The notes under the pieces: generated by a model | What the model saw: only the letters and a program-made list of their open reading frames with translations | Told to the model about the DNA's origin: nothing | The model's database searches: none | Program-made: the position numbers and the translations under genes | Source of the DNA: Pigoraptor vietnamica | Lineage: Eukaryota > Opisthokonta > Filasterea | NCBI GenBank assembly: GCA_943704525.1 | Contig: CALSCQ010000130.1 | Span: 1 to 42,545 of the forward strand | DNA length: 42,545 nucleotides | Direction of reading: 5' to 3' | Part shown: one piece after another, positions 22,472 to 31,861 of the stretch | How the letters are laid out: every line of letters begins with the position of its first letter | Numbering within the stretch: the stretch's first letter is position 1

Positions 22472-22926
22472 TCTCAGCGCACTTCGCTCGCTCACACGTC
22501 ACACGCGCGTCATTCAATAACCGCACTCTCCTCCAACTCCTACAAAGATAAAAAAAAAAAGACGCACGGTGCGTGCACGCGAGACCGACTGCCCCTCACA
22601 GCAGTAGCAAGAGGACGAAATTGTATATACTAAAGTCGCAAAACGAAAGAAGTTGGCAAAATCTCTCCATTCAAGAAAATGATCGGTTGGTGGCGCGCAA
22701 AACTGGAGGAATGCGACCTGACATCGGCGTGTCCGGACCATGTCACCATGGTTCGTGTGTGTGTGTGTGTGTGTTGGTGTGTGCTCAAATGTGCCGAAAG
22801 GAGTGAGACTTTACTGGCGCGTGTGCTTTGTCGCGCGCGGCAATTGCAGGAGGGACGCACTCGGTTGGACTTGTGGCCTTCTGGAGAGTTGCTGTGGGCG
22901 TGCCTCGCTCGAAGCCTCTGCTTGTG
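22472..22926. other. Upstream region of the kinesin gene
   Basis: Holds an A11 run at 22550-22560 and a short GT tract at 22757-22773. No coding exon is convincing. It should contain the kinesin promoter and the 3-prime end of the next gene upstream. Confidence 0.4.
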
Positions 22927-25900
22927 CTATTGCGCCGTTGCCGTTGGCGCCTCTCTCTCGTTCGAACGGGCGGCAGCAACAAGGGACTTCTTGTCTTGCG
23001 ACCGTTGTGCCGCGACGGAGACTGCGTGCGCGTCCCGCTCCTTCCGAGACACCGAATTGCTGTCGCGAGAGTGGGACGGCGACGCCTTGTTCGCCCTTCG
23101 TTCGTTCGATTCGCTGTCCCGCAACTGGCCTTCGTTGGAGCGTCGCTGTTGTCCGGACCCACTTGCTGGCCCTTTCTCGCGTGTTCCGTCGACTTGGGCG
23201 GGCGAATGCGACGAACTGCGCTGGCAATGTTGCGGCGACGCGGCCGTATCAATGCGCGAGTCTTGTTCCGCGCTTCGTGCGTGTGACTCGACCACGTCGA
23301 CGAACGACTTGTTTGCGGGGAGTTCGAATCGCTCGTTGAATTCGTTGGCGTCTGCGCTTCCGACGTTGCCGTGTGCCATGGCGCGATGGTCGTCAGTCCC
23401 TCTCACGCCCACGTTACTGCGCGCGGACGCATGGACGTCCGCCCGCATTTCTGCCACGTCACTTGCCGCGTAACGGTCCCCGCCCCTCTTCTCGTCGTAA
23501 CTTTGTGTCGAAGGAACCCTCTCCCCAACGCCCCCGGCAGTGACGTCAATAGCGTCCTTCAGAACAAAGGCACTGTCCACGGGCGGAACGGGCGCGTGTG
23601 CGGCGGCAGCGAGCGGGCCAGCCTGTTCGCGAAGCAAGTTCTCAACGTGCGGGGCGGGTGTGTGTGCGGCGGCAGCGAGCTGGGCGGCTTGTTCGCGCGG
23701 CATGTTGTCAACGCGCGCTTGTCCGGGGACGGCGGACGGGGTAACTGGTTGGCGAGGAACGGCGTCGGGAGGCCGCATGGGAATGTTCATCTTGAGCGCG
23801 TCCTCGCGCAGTCTGCCCTCGTGCGTGTGCAGAAATACCGACGGGTGTCCGTACACCGCTCCAAAGTAACGTGCGGCGTCCGTCTCGCACGTCTGCGCCG
23901 CGTACATCACGAGCTCCTTTGCCAGTTTCTTCAGCGCGAAGAGGTCGACGACGTCCACCCGCTTGTTCGCGGAAGCGCCGTCCGCTATCTCCGTCGCGGC
24001 TCCGTCGAGCACCCGCAGCAGTTCCAGCAGCGTTCGCATGCGCGTCTCGAGGACTGTCGCGCGCACGAACCGCGTTTGGTCCATGTGCTCCATTGGCGCC
24101 TGTCGGCTCACGTGGGCCCACGGTGGCATTTCCACCATCTCTAGGTCGGGAACGGCGCCCAGCTTTCGCTCGTGTGCGCGCCACGCGTCGTCCGATCGGC
24201 ACATGAGACGCGCGACTTCGATGCGCTCCTGCACGTGGGACAACTCACCGGCCGCGCAACGCAGCTCGAGCCACGCACGCGGCGAGTAGCGGTCGATCGC
24301 AGAGACGAACTTCAGGCCGGGATGTTCGCGGAGGACGTCCGCACCCAGTGGCATAACGGGAGAGAGGGGTCGCAGGGGCTCGTTCACCCACGCGTACGGA
24401 GACTGCACGTTGTGTGGTGCGACTTCGACCCTGCTCAGCGCGCTCGTTGCGGGGGAATGACCAGCGTCAGCACCGATCGCGTGCGGCTTTGCGCCCTTCG
24501 GTGGCTGTTGCTGTGGCTTGGCAATCGGCGCGCCCCCCTGTGCGAAGACTGCCCACGGCATACCTCCCTGCGCCGCTCTAACCAGCGCCTCATCTCGCGC
24601 CACCGCAATGTCCGTCGCCTCGAAGCTGTTCTTTTCGCCCATCCACAGCGGGTCCGGACCGCGCATCGGCTCGTCGACGGTGTCTTCTGGCGGAGGAAAG
24701 CCCTCTGCGATGGCCGCCGCACGGCGCGCGTCTCTCCGCGCCTTCTCGGCCGCAAATCGTGCCAGCATCGGCTCCCAGAACTTCTCCTCCGTCGGCGTGG
24801 GGTCGCGCGTGTGTCCGTAGTGATAGTCGCGTCCGTCCGGCGTGCTCGACCACTCGTTGACGTCGGCGAACTTTCTCGCCACTGCGCCGTCGTCGACGCG
24901 CACCCACCCTATGCAAAGTCCGTTGGGTCCCTCCACCAGCCCTGCGCGCACGCCCTTGTGCGAGTCCTCGCAGGGTTCCCCCAGGTGTGCCACGCGGCAC
25001 TTTTCGGGAACGTCGGCGGGAGGGTGCCCGACGATCGGGCGGTGGAGCGGCTCTTTCGACAGGTCCACTTCCGTCGGTGCGCTCGAGTGCCTCGGGTCGC
25101 GCGCTTTCTTCCCCCTCCGGATTTCAATGTCGGAGAGTGAGGAGTATCTCGCCATCGCCGCGTGTTCGCTGTCGTCCACACCAAAGAGACGTCGCCGTGC
25201 ATCGCGCCCCACGGCTTCGGTGATCGCCGCGCCAGTTACCCCATCCTCCTGTGCGCCAGTAACAGGCCCGCTACCCGCCGTCGCAACAATAGGCGGGTCC
25301 TTCGAGTGCGAAGGGCCGCTTTCTCCGTGTGGCCGTTGTGCTGGCGACGCGCCGTCGCCTCTGCCGGGGCGCGCATTCTCGTGCGCACTTGCCGCCGTCG
25401 ACACCGAGACATCCGTTCTACGACGCCCCGGCCCTATGCTCGCGCCTCTGTCTTCTGCCACTGCGGTGACGGATCGATTCATCGACGGCGGCGGCCCGCC
25501 GGTAGGAAGCGTGGACGCCGCCGTGTTCTGTGGCGTCTTTCCGACACTCACTTCGACGACGGCTGCGTCACTTGCGGCTGGTGAATGTCTCGGAGGCGCG
25601 ATGGTGGGACCCGATGGCGAGGTGCGCACGTGCCCTTCGATCGGCGCCGTAAGCGACTCCGCGCGGCCACTGCCGATGTGCCGGTTCGCCGGTGCGTTGA
25701 AGGAGGAATGGTCCTTGGCGGCAACTGCGCGTTGAGGCGTGTTCGATGCGACCGCCACTTCGTGCGTGTAGTGCAGGGAAGCGGTCGTGTCGCGTGCAGC
25801 TGTCCTGGCGTCCGCTTGCGAAGATATCCGCGCGGCGTTGCTCGACGCCGTAGAGAGAGGGGAGGATCTGGAGGATACGTGCGCGAGTCCATCGACGACG

Positions 25901-27663
25901 GTCGGTGTTGATGCGCCCGCAGTAGGCGCGGCCGCTTGCATAGTGGGCGCTTTGACGCTCGCCGTCGAGTGCGGAGACGACTTGGGGGTCGTGTGCGTGG
26001 GTTCAATGGTGATGTGTTCTGTGGGTGAGCCCGCTGTGCTCGTTTTCATCGCGCCTGTAGCCGAGCCGTTCTTCGCAGCGGTCAGCGACGTCATGGTTGA
26101 CGTTTCGCTCTTCCCGGCAGTGCCTTCGCGTGCTGTCGTCGTGGAGGGGGACGCGGCGCTCGCGATTTTCGTCGAATCGGATGCGGTCGCCGACGGAGAT
26201 GTTGCCAGCGAGCCCCTTGACGTTTCGCGAGATGCACTGGCGGCCTTCGTTGGTTCGGGCGTGGAAGAAGTTGCGCGTTTCGCTGGTTCGACGATGCCTG
26301 TCTTCTTGACGCCTTCAGTCGGACCCTTCGCCTTGTGTTCAGAGTTCACTTTCTCCGTCGTGTTGTCCGTTGGACCCGTCACCCCGTCCCCATCGCCCGA
26401 CGGCGCCTGCGCTGCCTGCGCGGCTCGCTTGGCCGCGTGTCGCTTGCGAATTTCAAGCAGTGTGAGCGAGTCCTCGGTCCTGTCCAGAATGCCGCCGTTC
26501 AACCGCCGCTGCCGGGTGTCGGCCTCGGGCGGCGGGACTTGATAAGGCCCGTCTCCGATGGACGCGTATGTCCACGGCTCTTCCAGGCCGTGGTGCGGCC
26601 CTTCCTTGCTGCAGGGTGATGTGAAAGAGAGGCGTGAGCGAGCCGCGTTATGTGCGCGTGTCTCTCTGTCGGTGTGTGTGTGTGTGTGTTTGCGTGGTGT
26701 TGGTAATGATGAGAGAGTGCGCTGTCACCCACCTGAGCTGCATGCGCGTGTGTTGCATGTCGTCCAGTTCCATCAGTTGTGCGTTGACTTCGCCGCGCAT
26801 TCGACGAACGCCCTCCAATAGCTCCCGCTGTGTGCGGCGGTGCGACTGGACGCGCTGGTACGCGAGTTCGAGCTGAATGAGCGCCTCTGGAACGAGGCCC
26901 TCTCCGCCCTCTGTCGCAAGCATCTCGGCGAGCGCGTCCACGATTTCCTGTTGGTTCGTCCTTCCATTCTGCTGGAAAAGTAAGCTGTGTTACATGCGCC
27001 AGGGAAGTTGTATGTTCAGGACGTGTGTGTGTGCGTGCGTGCGGGCATGTGTGCGTGTGTGTCTGCATGCGTGTCTTGTGTGTGTGTGTGTGTGTGTGTG
27101 TGTGTCTGTATGCACGTGTACAGCGCCTGCATTGCGTCCTTGCGCATTCATACCTTTGCGTTCTCGCTCTCCATCAGTTCGATGAGTGCGCTTCTCGCCT
27201 TGGGCAGCATCGACGGTGCGTTGGCGTCGCCGAACGCAGCCGGCAGAAGGTCGCTCACCAGTTGCGAGAACTCGGCACAGGCGTATTCGTAGTCGCGAAT
27301 CGTTGTTGTGCCGCCGTGACGGTCGCCTTCCTCGTCGCCCTCCGCCGGCTCATACAGCGCCGCGCGCGCCTGTTCCATGACACGGACGGCGGCGTCCGCA
27401 ATCGACAGCGACTTGTCCCTCTCGTCGTGTAGCATGCGCCGCGCCATTTCGCCATTTGCGATCTGGTCTTGGAAGATCTCGGCGACCGTTTGCACCTGTT
27501 GTCCCTCCACTTCCATCGCAAGCCCGCAGCTCGTGGTCGCGACATAGTTGGGCTCGAGCGCCTCCAGGTAGTACCGAGGTGGGAGATCCCCGAGATCGTC
27601 TTCACTCGCATTGCCGTCGTTGACGGGCTGTTGGCCAGCGCTTCCGACCCCCGCGGCAGCCAT
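22927..27663 (-). CDS. Unrecognised 1476-residue protein, helical N terminus and disordered body
   Basis: Not recognised. Three exons: 27663-27154 (phase 0), 26971-26733 (phase 2), 26608-22927. The start is the first ATG (MAAAGVGSAGQQPVND). Residues 1-250 look ordered and mostly helical: DLPPRYYLEALEPNYVATTS, VAEIFQDQIANGEMARRML, then probable coiled coil (LIQLELAYQRVQSHRRTQRE, GEVNAQLMELDDMQHTRMQL). Residues about 300-720 are Thr/Ser/Ala-rich low complexity. A second ordered block at roughly 760-1150 has WSSTPDGRDYHYGHTRDPTP, TEEKFWEPMLARFAAEKARR, DPLWMGEKNSFEATDIAVA and AWLELRCAAGELSHVQERIE. A short tandem repeat of about 22 residues follows (NMPREQAAQLAAAAH / NLLREQAGPLAAAAH). The C terminus is rich in Ser, Arg, Glu and Asp. 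The acceptor of exon 2 could be 26971 or 26968, a one-codon difference. Confidence 0.78.
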
Positions 27664-27828
27664 TCTATGTTCGTTTGAGATTCAAGGCTGGCCGACGTGT
27701 ATGTTTGTTTGTGTTCGCAGTTAAACACTTGCACTTTGTGTGGTCACAAACGCGCGCGTTTCTGCGTTGTGTATCTCTGTGTCTGCGTTGTCTCTGAGTA
27801 TGTGTGTGCTGTGTGCTGTGCGTGCGTC

Positions 27829-27880
<52 letters not shown>

Positions 27881-28225
27881 TATGAGTCTGTGTTGTTGGT
27901 TTCGGTGACTGACTGTATGGTCTGTATGGTCTATAAGGGGGTGTATGGGGTGGTGACAGTGAAGTCGTCTGGCCAATCGCGTGCAGAGTTGTGCTTTGAT
28001 TGAAGTGCCGCCCAATCATCGCCGTCCCTTGGGAACTGTCACGTGATCTGTTACCTCTTTTCGATTGAGGGTGCCGGCAGCCGTTTCATAAGAGCGCACC
28101 TTCGCGTGTGTCTGGCTTTCAACCTGGTCCCCTCCGTATATAGTGCACGTGCATGCGGTGCTTCAATGAATGACGAAACGCGCCGTTACATGAGTGTTCT
28201 TGTTGCATTGCGTGCGCCGGTTTCG
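27664..28225. promoter_or_regulatory. Upstream region of the 1476-residue orphan, CCAAT and CACGTG elements
   Basis: CCAAT boxes at 27973-27977 and 28012-28016 and a TCACGTGA E-box core at 28040-28045 lie 310-380 bases before the start codon. A GT tract (27831-27879) lies between them and the ATG. Regulatory roles are inferred from motif and position only. Confidence 0.4.
27831..27879. repeat. (GT)n tract in the 5-prime region of the orphan gene
   Basis: About 24 uninterrupted GT units on the plus strand (CA in the gene's sense), probably leader or upstream DNA. Confidence 0.95.
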
Positions 28226-29116
28226 TCATTCATGGAGAACCGCACACGACTGCATGAGGCGATCTGCCATGATCTCCAGGCTGAGCCGCATCGCCTCCGA
28301 AAAAGTCCCCTCCGTCGCCCTCTCCACGTGCCGCTCGAGCGCGCCCAGCAGCTCGCCCGTCATGCGCCCGATCTCTGCGCAGTAGTTGCGGTCATCGTCC
28401 ACGTGCGCCGCGTCGTCTGCGTTTCCTTCCAGACGCTGCACGAGTGCGTATCGCGCAACGTTGTCTCGAGTGAGAAGACATGCCTCGAGTTCGCTGTCGC
28501 CCGTGTCGCGCGCCCACAATACAAGTTGTCGCCACTGCGACGCCCACTGCGCCTCCGCACGCCGACGCTCCAGTAGAACGAGCTCGGACTCGACGCCCCG
28601 AACGAGGTCGTCCACTTCTTGCCGGAGGCTCTTCATGGCTTTTGCCGCACTCGAATATGCCTTGCGGTCGCTCTTGGCGCGCGCCGCACATTCCTTCAAA
28701 CCCTTTGCGTTGTCTTGCAGCGTGAGACGTTCGGTGTCGAGCGCGAGCATGCGTGCGCGGATGTAGTCTATCTCCTGCTGGAATTTTGCGGTTACGAACG
28801 TGATGCCGGACTCGACGTCCCTTAACTGCGCGAGAAACGCCGGCATCACAACGGGGTCCGGTTCGTCGCTCAGTGTCGAGTAGCCTTCCTCGCTGTCGCC
28901 GAGCCCGTCGTGATCGCTTTCACTACGATCGTCTGCGTCCCGCGACTCTGCATCTCGTTCGTCCAGACGAAAGCTGCCTCCGATCGATTCGAGAGTCGAC
29001 ATGCGGCTGCCATCGCCCTTCACACTACGCGGAGGTGTGAGGGGCGCGCGCACCGCATGCGCGGAGAGGTGGCCCGACTTTGGTAGGTTCATATCGGCGC
29101 TGTCTTGGGCTGACAT
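28226..29116 (-). CDS. Unrecognised coiled-coil protein, 296 residues
   Basis: Not recognised. A single open exon from the ATG at 29116 (MSAQDSADMNLPKSG) to TGA at 28226. The frame continues open upstream without ATG, and a tcgctttcag acceptor-like site lies near 29193-29202, so a spliced upstream exon cannot be excluded. Residues 1-100 are polar and acidic (SRDADDRSESDHDGLGDSEE). From about 105 the protein looks entirely helical: AFLAQLRDVESGITFVTAKF, DYIRARMLALDTERLTLQDN, AYSSAAKAMKSLRQEVDDLV, LVLLERRRAEAQWASQWRQL, with heptad-like spacing. No catalytic motif, signal peptide or membrane segment. It is arranged head-to-head with the 29574 gene, sharing a CCAAT-bearing region; both look like small cytoplasmic scaffold or complex subunits. 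Confidence 0.7.
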   Translation of the reverse strand: MSAQDSADMNLPKSGHLSAHAVRAPLTPPRSVKGDGSRMSTLESIGGSFRLDERDAESRDADDRSESDHDGLGDSEEGYSTLSDEPDPVVMPAFLAQLRDVESGITFVTAKFQQEIDYIRARMLALDTERLTLQDNAKGLKECAARAKSDRKAYSSAAKAMKSLRQEVDDLVRGVESELVLLERRRAEAQWASQWRQLVLWARDTGDSELEACLLTRDNVARYALVQRLEGNADDAAHVDDDRNYCAEIGRMTGELLGALERHVERATEGTFSEAMRLSLEIMADRLMQSCAVLHE

Positions 29117-29573
29117 TCTCGCCACTGCAAAGTCGCCGGCCGCGCACCGCACGATTTCCGTCGGTCGCGGGATACTGTAGTTCAGCTCGCCGACGTCTGA
29201 AAGCGATGTGGCCTGTTGATTTCTTCTCCGAATGCTCAAGTGTTTCACGCGCACACTATAGCAATTGTGTGAAGTTGAGAGCCCTTGTGCAAGGCGACCA
29301 ATCACACGCGTGCTTTTCCTTTTATTCGCTTTATCCGCCAATCACAACTCGCCCTCGCATTGCTGTTTTGATGACACGAACGAGAGTGTGTGTGTGTGCC
29401 GGAGGGGAAGATGTCGCCGCGTCGCCTTCTTTCGCTCTTTCGTTTTTTTTTTTGTTGCAGCACGCACGCAATAATAAGCGACTGACTGAATCGGTGAGAG
29501 GGACAGGCATCTTCCCTTGAATTCCCTTCCTACCAAGACTTGTTTCGCGGCCGTTGAGCTGCTGACGACTGAA
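29117..29573. promoter_or_regulatory. Divergent promoter with two CCAATCACA elements
   Basis: CCAATCACA occurs twice in the same orientation, the CCAAT cores at 29298-29302 and 29338-29342, 40 bases apart and roughly midway between two divergent ATGs. CCAAT is the NF-Y target in eukaryotes. A T10 run at 29444-29453 sits closer to the plus-strand gene. Function is inferred. Confidence 0.5.
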
Positions 29574-30098
29574 ATGGCCACGGTGGACGGCGACTGGAAC
29601 GGGCGCCCACACAGCATGCCGCCACCAGTGCGCCTTTCCCCGAACGGCGGAGACATTCTCTGGAACGATGTTGACCAGCACGTGAAGAATTCCATTAGAC
29701 ATAAGCAAGGTCCGTCTGGCTGCTCCGTTGTGTCCCAGCTTCAATCCGCTCACTGATCGGCGATCTCTCTCTCCCCCCTCCACCCCCTCCCCCCGGCTCT
29801 TTCTTGGGTAACAACAGGTGCATTGCGAAGTGCGCACGCAGAGCGCGAAAAGGCACTCGCAGAACTGCGCGCACAAAACGATGCGCACGCGCGTGCCGTG
29901 GCCGCCGTCGATAAGGACGTTCGGACGTTCCGGTCTGCGATGGAGGCACGCGCGCGCTACGAGAGCGACGCAGTGGACGTGCTCGTTGTTGCACTCGTGC
30001 GTCTCATGCGCTTGCATGGCCGATACCATGCGGCGAGAGTGGACTTGCAGAGACTACGCGCGGAGATTGCGGACGATGTAGGTGACATCGCACAATAA
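29574..30098 (+). CDS. Unrecognised small coiled-coil protein, 138 residues
   Basis: Not recognised. Two exons, 29574-29709 and 29818-30098, phase 1 junction (CAA G|GT), intron 108 bases with a strong pyrimidine tract. The start is the ATG giving MATVDGDWNGRPHSMPPP. Residues 1-40 are polar with prolines. From residue 45 the chain is a long helix: ALRSAHAEREKALAELRAQN, AHARAVAAVDKDVRTFRSAM, VDVLVVALVRLMRLHGRYHA, VDLQRLRAEIADDVGD. Size and architecture resemble small subunits of multi-protein coiled-coil complexes (BLOC-1/BORC or kinetochore types), but no sequence signature supports a particular one. Confidence 0.72.
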
Positions 30099-30400
30099 AA
30101 CACTCTAATCTCGGCTGCAAATCTGTTCTCGTTTAAAGAAAAACGCATAGAACGCAAGCTCGCATATTGTCACTGTGCGTTGCCGCATTCGCGTGAGAGA
30201 GGTATAACAGTCCCAAAGGTGTGGAGAGGAGCATCAGTTTCCATCAGCCGCCGATCGCCAGTCGACGTCACATCAAACGGCGAAGTCGGAACCAAAGCAT
30301 CCGAATCAAAAAAGTGAATGACAGCACTGTCGTTTCATCGCCACAGTCGTCCGATGCACAGCGCTCTTCCACGCACGCACACGCACGACACACAACTACC
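30099..30400. other. Spacer between two plus-strand orphan genes
   Basis: The frame of the downstream gene stays open through much of it, but no ATG precedes 30401. Nothing else is evident. Confidence 0.4.
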
Positions 30401-31003
30401 ATGGACCGCGTGGGTGGAAAGACGGAGGGAACTGGCGCCGCATCTTCTCTCGCGAAAGGCCAACAAGCGAAGTCACCCGATTTCGATGACGACGCGTCTC
30501 CATACCCACCGGACATTCTGCGCGAACGCATGTCCGACGCCCGTTTTCGCGACTTTTACCGCACCGAAGCGCTGCTTCGTCGCGTGCATGAGGCGCGCAT
30601 GGAGGTCGCGGGGCCCCTTCTCGACGGCATCACCAGCGCGCAATCGGTTCTCCTCGCACGTCGCCGCCAGCTGGACGAACTGGCCGTGCAGCTTGAAACG
30701 CGAATGGCACACGCAGAACTCGCGTGGACGGGGGACGCCGCTGCGTACGCAAGGCTGCGGCCGCACCTTGCGCAGATGCTGAGGGAATCGCAACTCGGCA
30801 CGTCGGCGGTCGCAACCGTAAAACTCAATCTTCCTGCGGGCATCGCTGCAACGCCGGAGAGGCTTGCTGCGCTCGAGAGAGTGACGCGCGGGATGAACGA
30901 GGAATGGCTGTCGTCGACGGCGAATTTGCAGTGCGACGTGCTGTCGCGTGCGTTGCGTGAAGAAGCGAAGGACGCCGCGCAGGCATCGACAGCTGTCCAC
31001 TGA
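30401..31003 (+). CDS. Unrecognised helical protein, 200 residues
   Basis: Not recognised. A single exon from ATG (MDRVGGKTEGTGAASS) to TGA at 31001-31003. A short disordered N terminus leads to SPYPPDILRERMSDARFRDF, then long helices: LLRRVHEARMEVAGPLLDGI, SVLLARRRQLDELAVQLETR, YARLRPHLAQMLRESQLG, and AALERVTRGMNEEWLSSTAN. Ala, Arg and Leu dominate, as in its neighbours. It lies 302 bases after the 29574 gene on the same strand, too far for an overlap-style operon, so separate transcription is likely. Codon use resembles the rest of the window. It may be another lineage-specific complex subunit. Confidence 0.68.
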   Translation: MDRVGGKTEGTGAASSLAKGQQAKSPDFDDDASPYPPDILRERMSDARFRDFYRTEALLRRVHEARMEVAGPLLDGITSAQSVLLARRRQLDELAVQLETRMAHAELAWTGDAAAYARLRPHLAQMLRESQLGTSAVATVKLNLPAGIAATPERLAALERVTRGMNEEWLSSTANLQCDVLSRALREEAKDAAQASTAVH

Positions 31004-31861
31004 TAGTAAGCAACAACTGAGATAAGCTTCTCGTCGAGCCGCTCTAGGGGTCGACGTCGTCTGGCTGTAAATTCGCTTCTCCTTTTCTTCTTTGAGCCCC
31101 GTGCAGCTTGTTGTTGCGTGCGTGCAAAGCGCGATGCGTGTGTATATATTTAATACAATATAAAGTGCGCGCAGACAATGCTCCAGTTGTGCCTGTTCCA
31201 TACGTTTTGGGACGCGCTCCTCCTGCATGTCTTCAGCGCGACTAGCCACGTGCCTGACGCTGGACGCTCCACCACTTGTACTCACTTTTCCTTAATGCAT
31301 CGAACCACAGGCACCGCAATCAGCCCAGTGAGTACAGCTTCCGCACTGCGCCGCCGTCCCAACAATGACCACAAGAGTCGACGCGCGTAACCCGCATACA
31401 CTTAGAGGGCAAAGGCGCACTGGGCAACATAGCCGTCACATCAGTGTGAGACGTCCGACCCGTACTGAGGCCGGCGACTGGCATCGTGCTGGTCAGTGCC
31501 GATGTAATTGGACTGAGGGATGCCGTGCAGGAACGACAGAATGTGACAGGCGTGTGCCTGCGCGTGTTTGTGCACATGCGCACACAGAGTACAGGCGCAA
31601 ATAATGGAAAACTAATAGCAAGGATGTGAGGATGTGTGCGATGTCGACTCACTCGATCTGAACTGGCGGGAAAAGTGTTGGCGGGAGATCACCCAAGACG
31701 TGAGACAAAAATTGGCGCACTAAAGAAAAAGGTTTCATTATTCTCAGCGCGAACAGACATTAGTCCGATTTGAAAGTCATTGCAAAGTGGATCCCCCACA
31801 TCCACGCTTCTGCTCTCGTCTCTGCGTCTTTTTTTGCGCGTAGGGCGCATGCAGGCGACAA
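31004..31861. other. Spacer with exon-like fragments on the minus strand
   Basis: No full gene could be built. On the minus strand, 31719-31653 has a good tttctttag acceptor and GTGAGT donor and reads RQFLSHVLGDLPPTLFPPVQ. 31512-31336 follows an acceptor ccctcag in a matching phase and reads PITSALTSTMPVAGLSTGRT. No start codon or downstream stop exon fits well. It may be the remains of a gene or a short gene with unusual exons. A tatatatttaata stretch lies near 31142. Confidence 0.3.
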
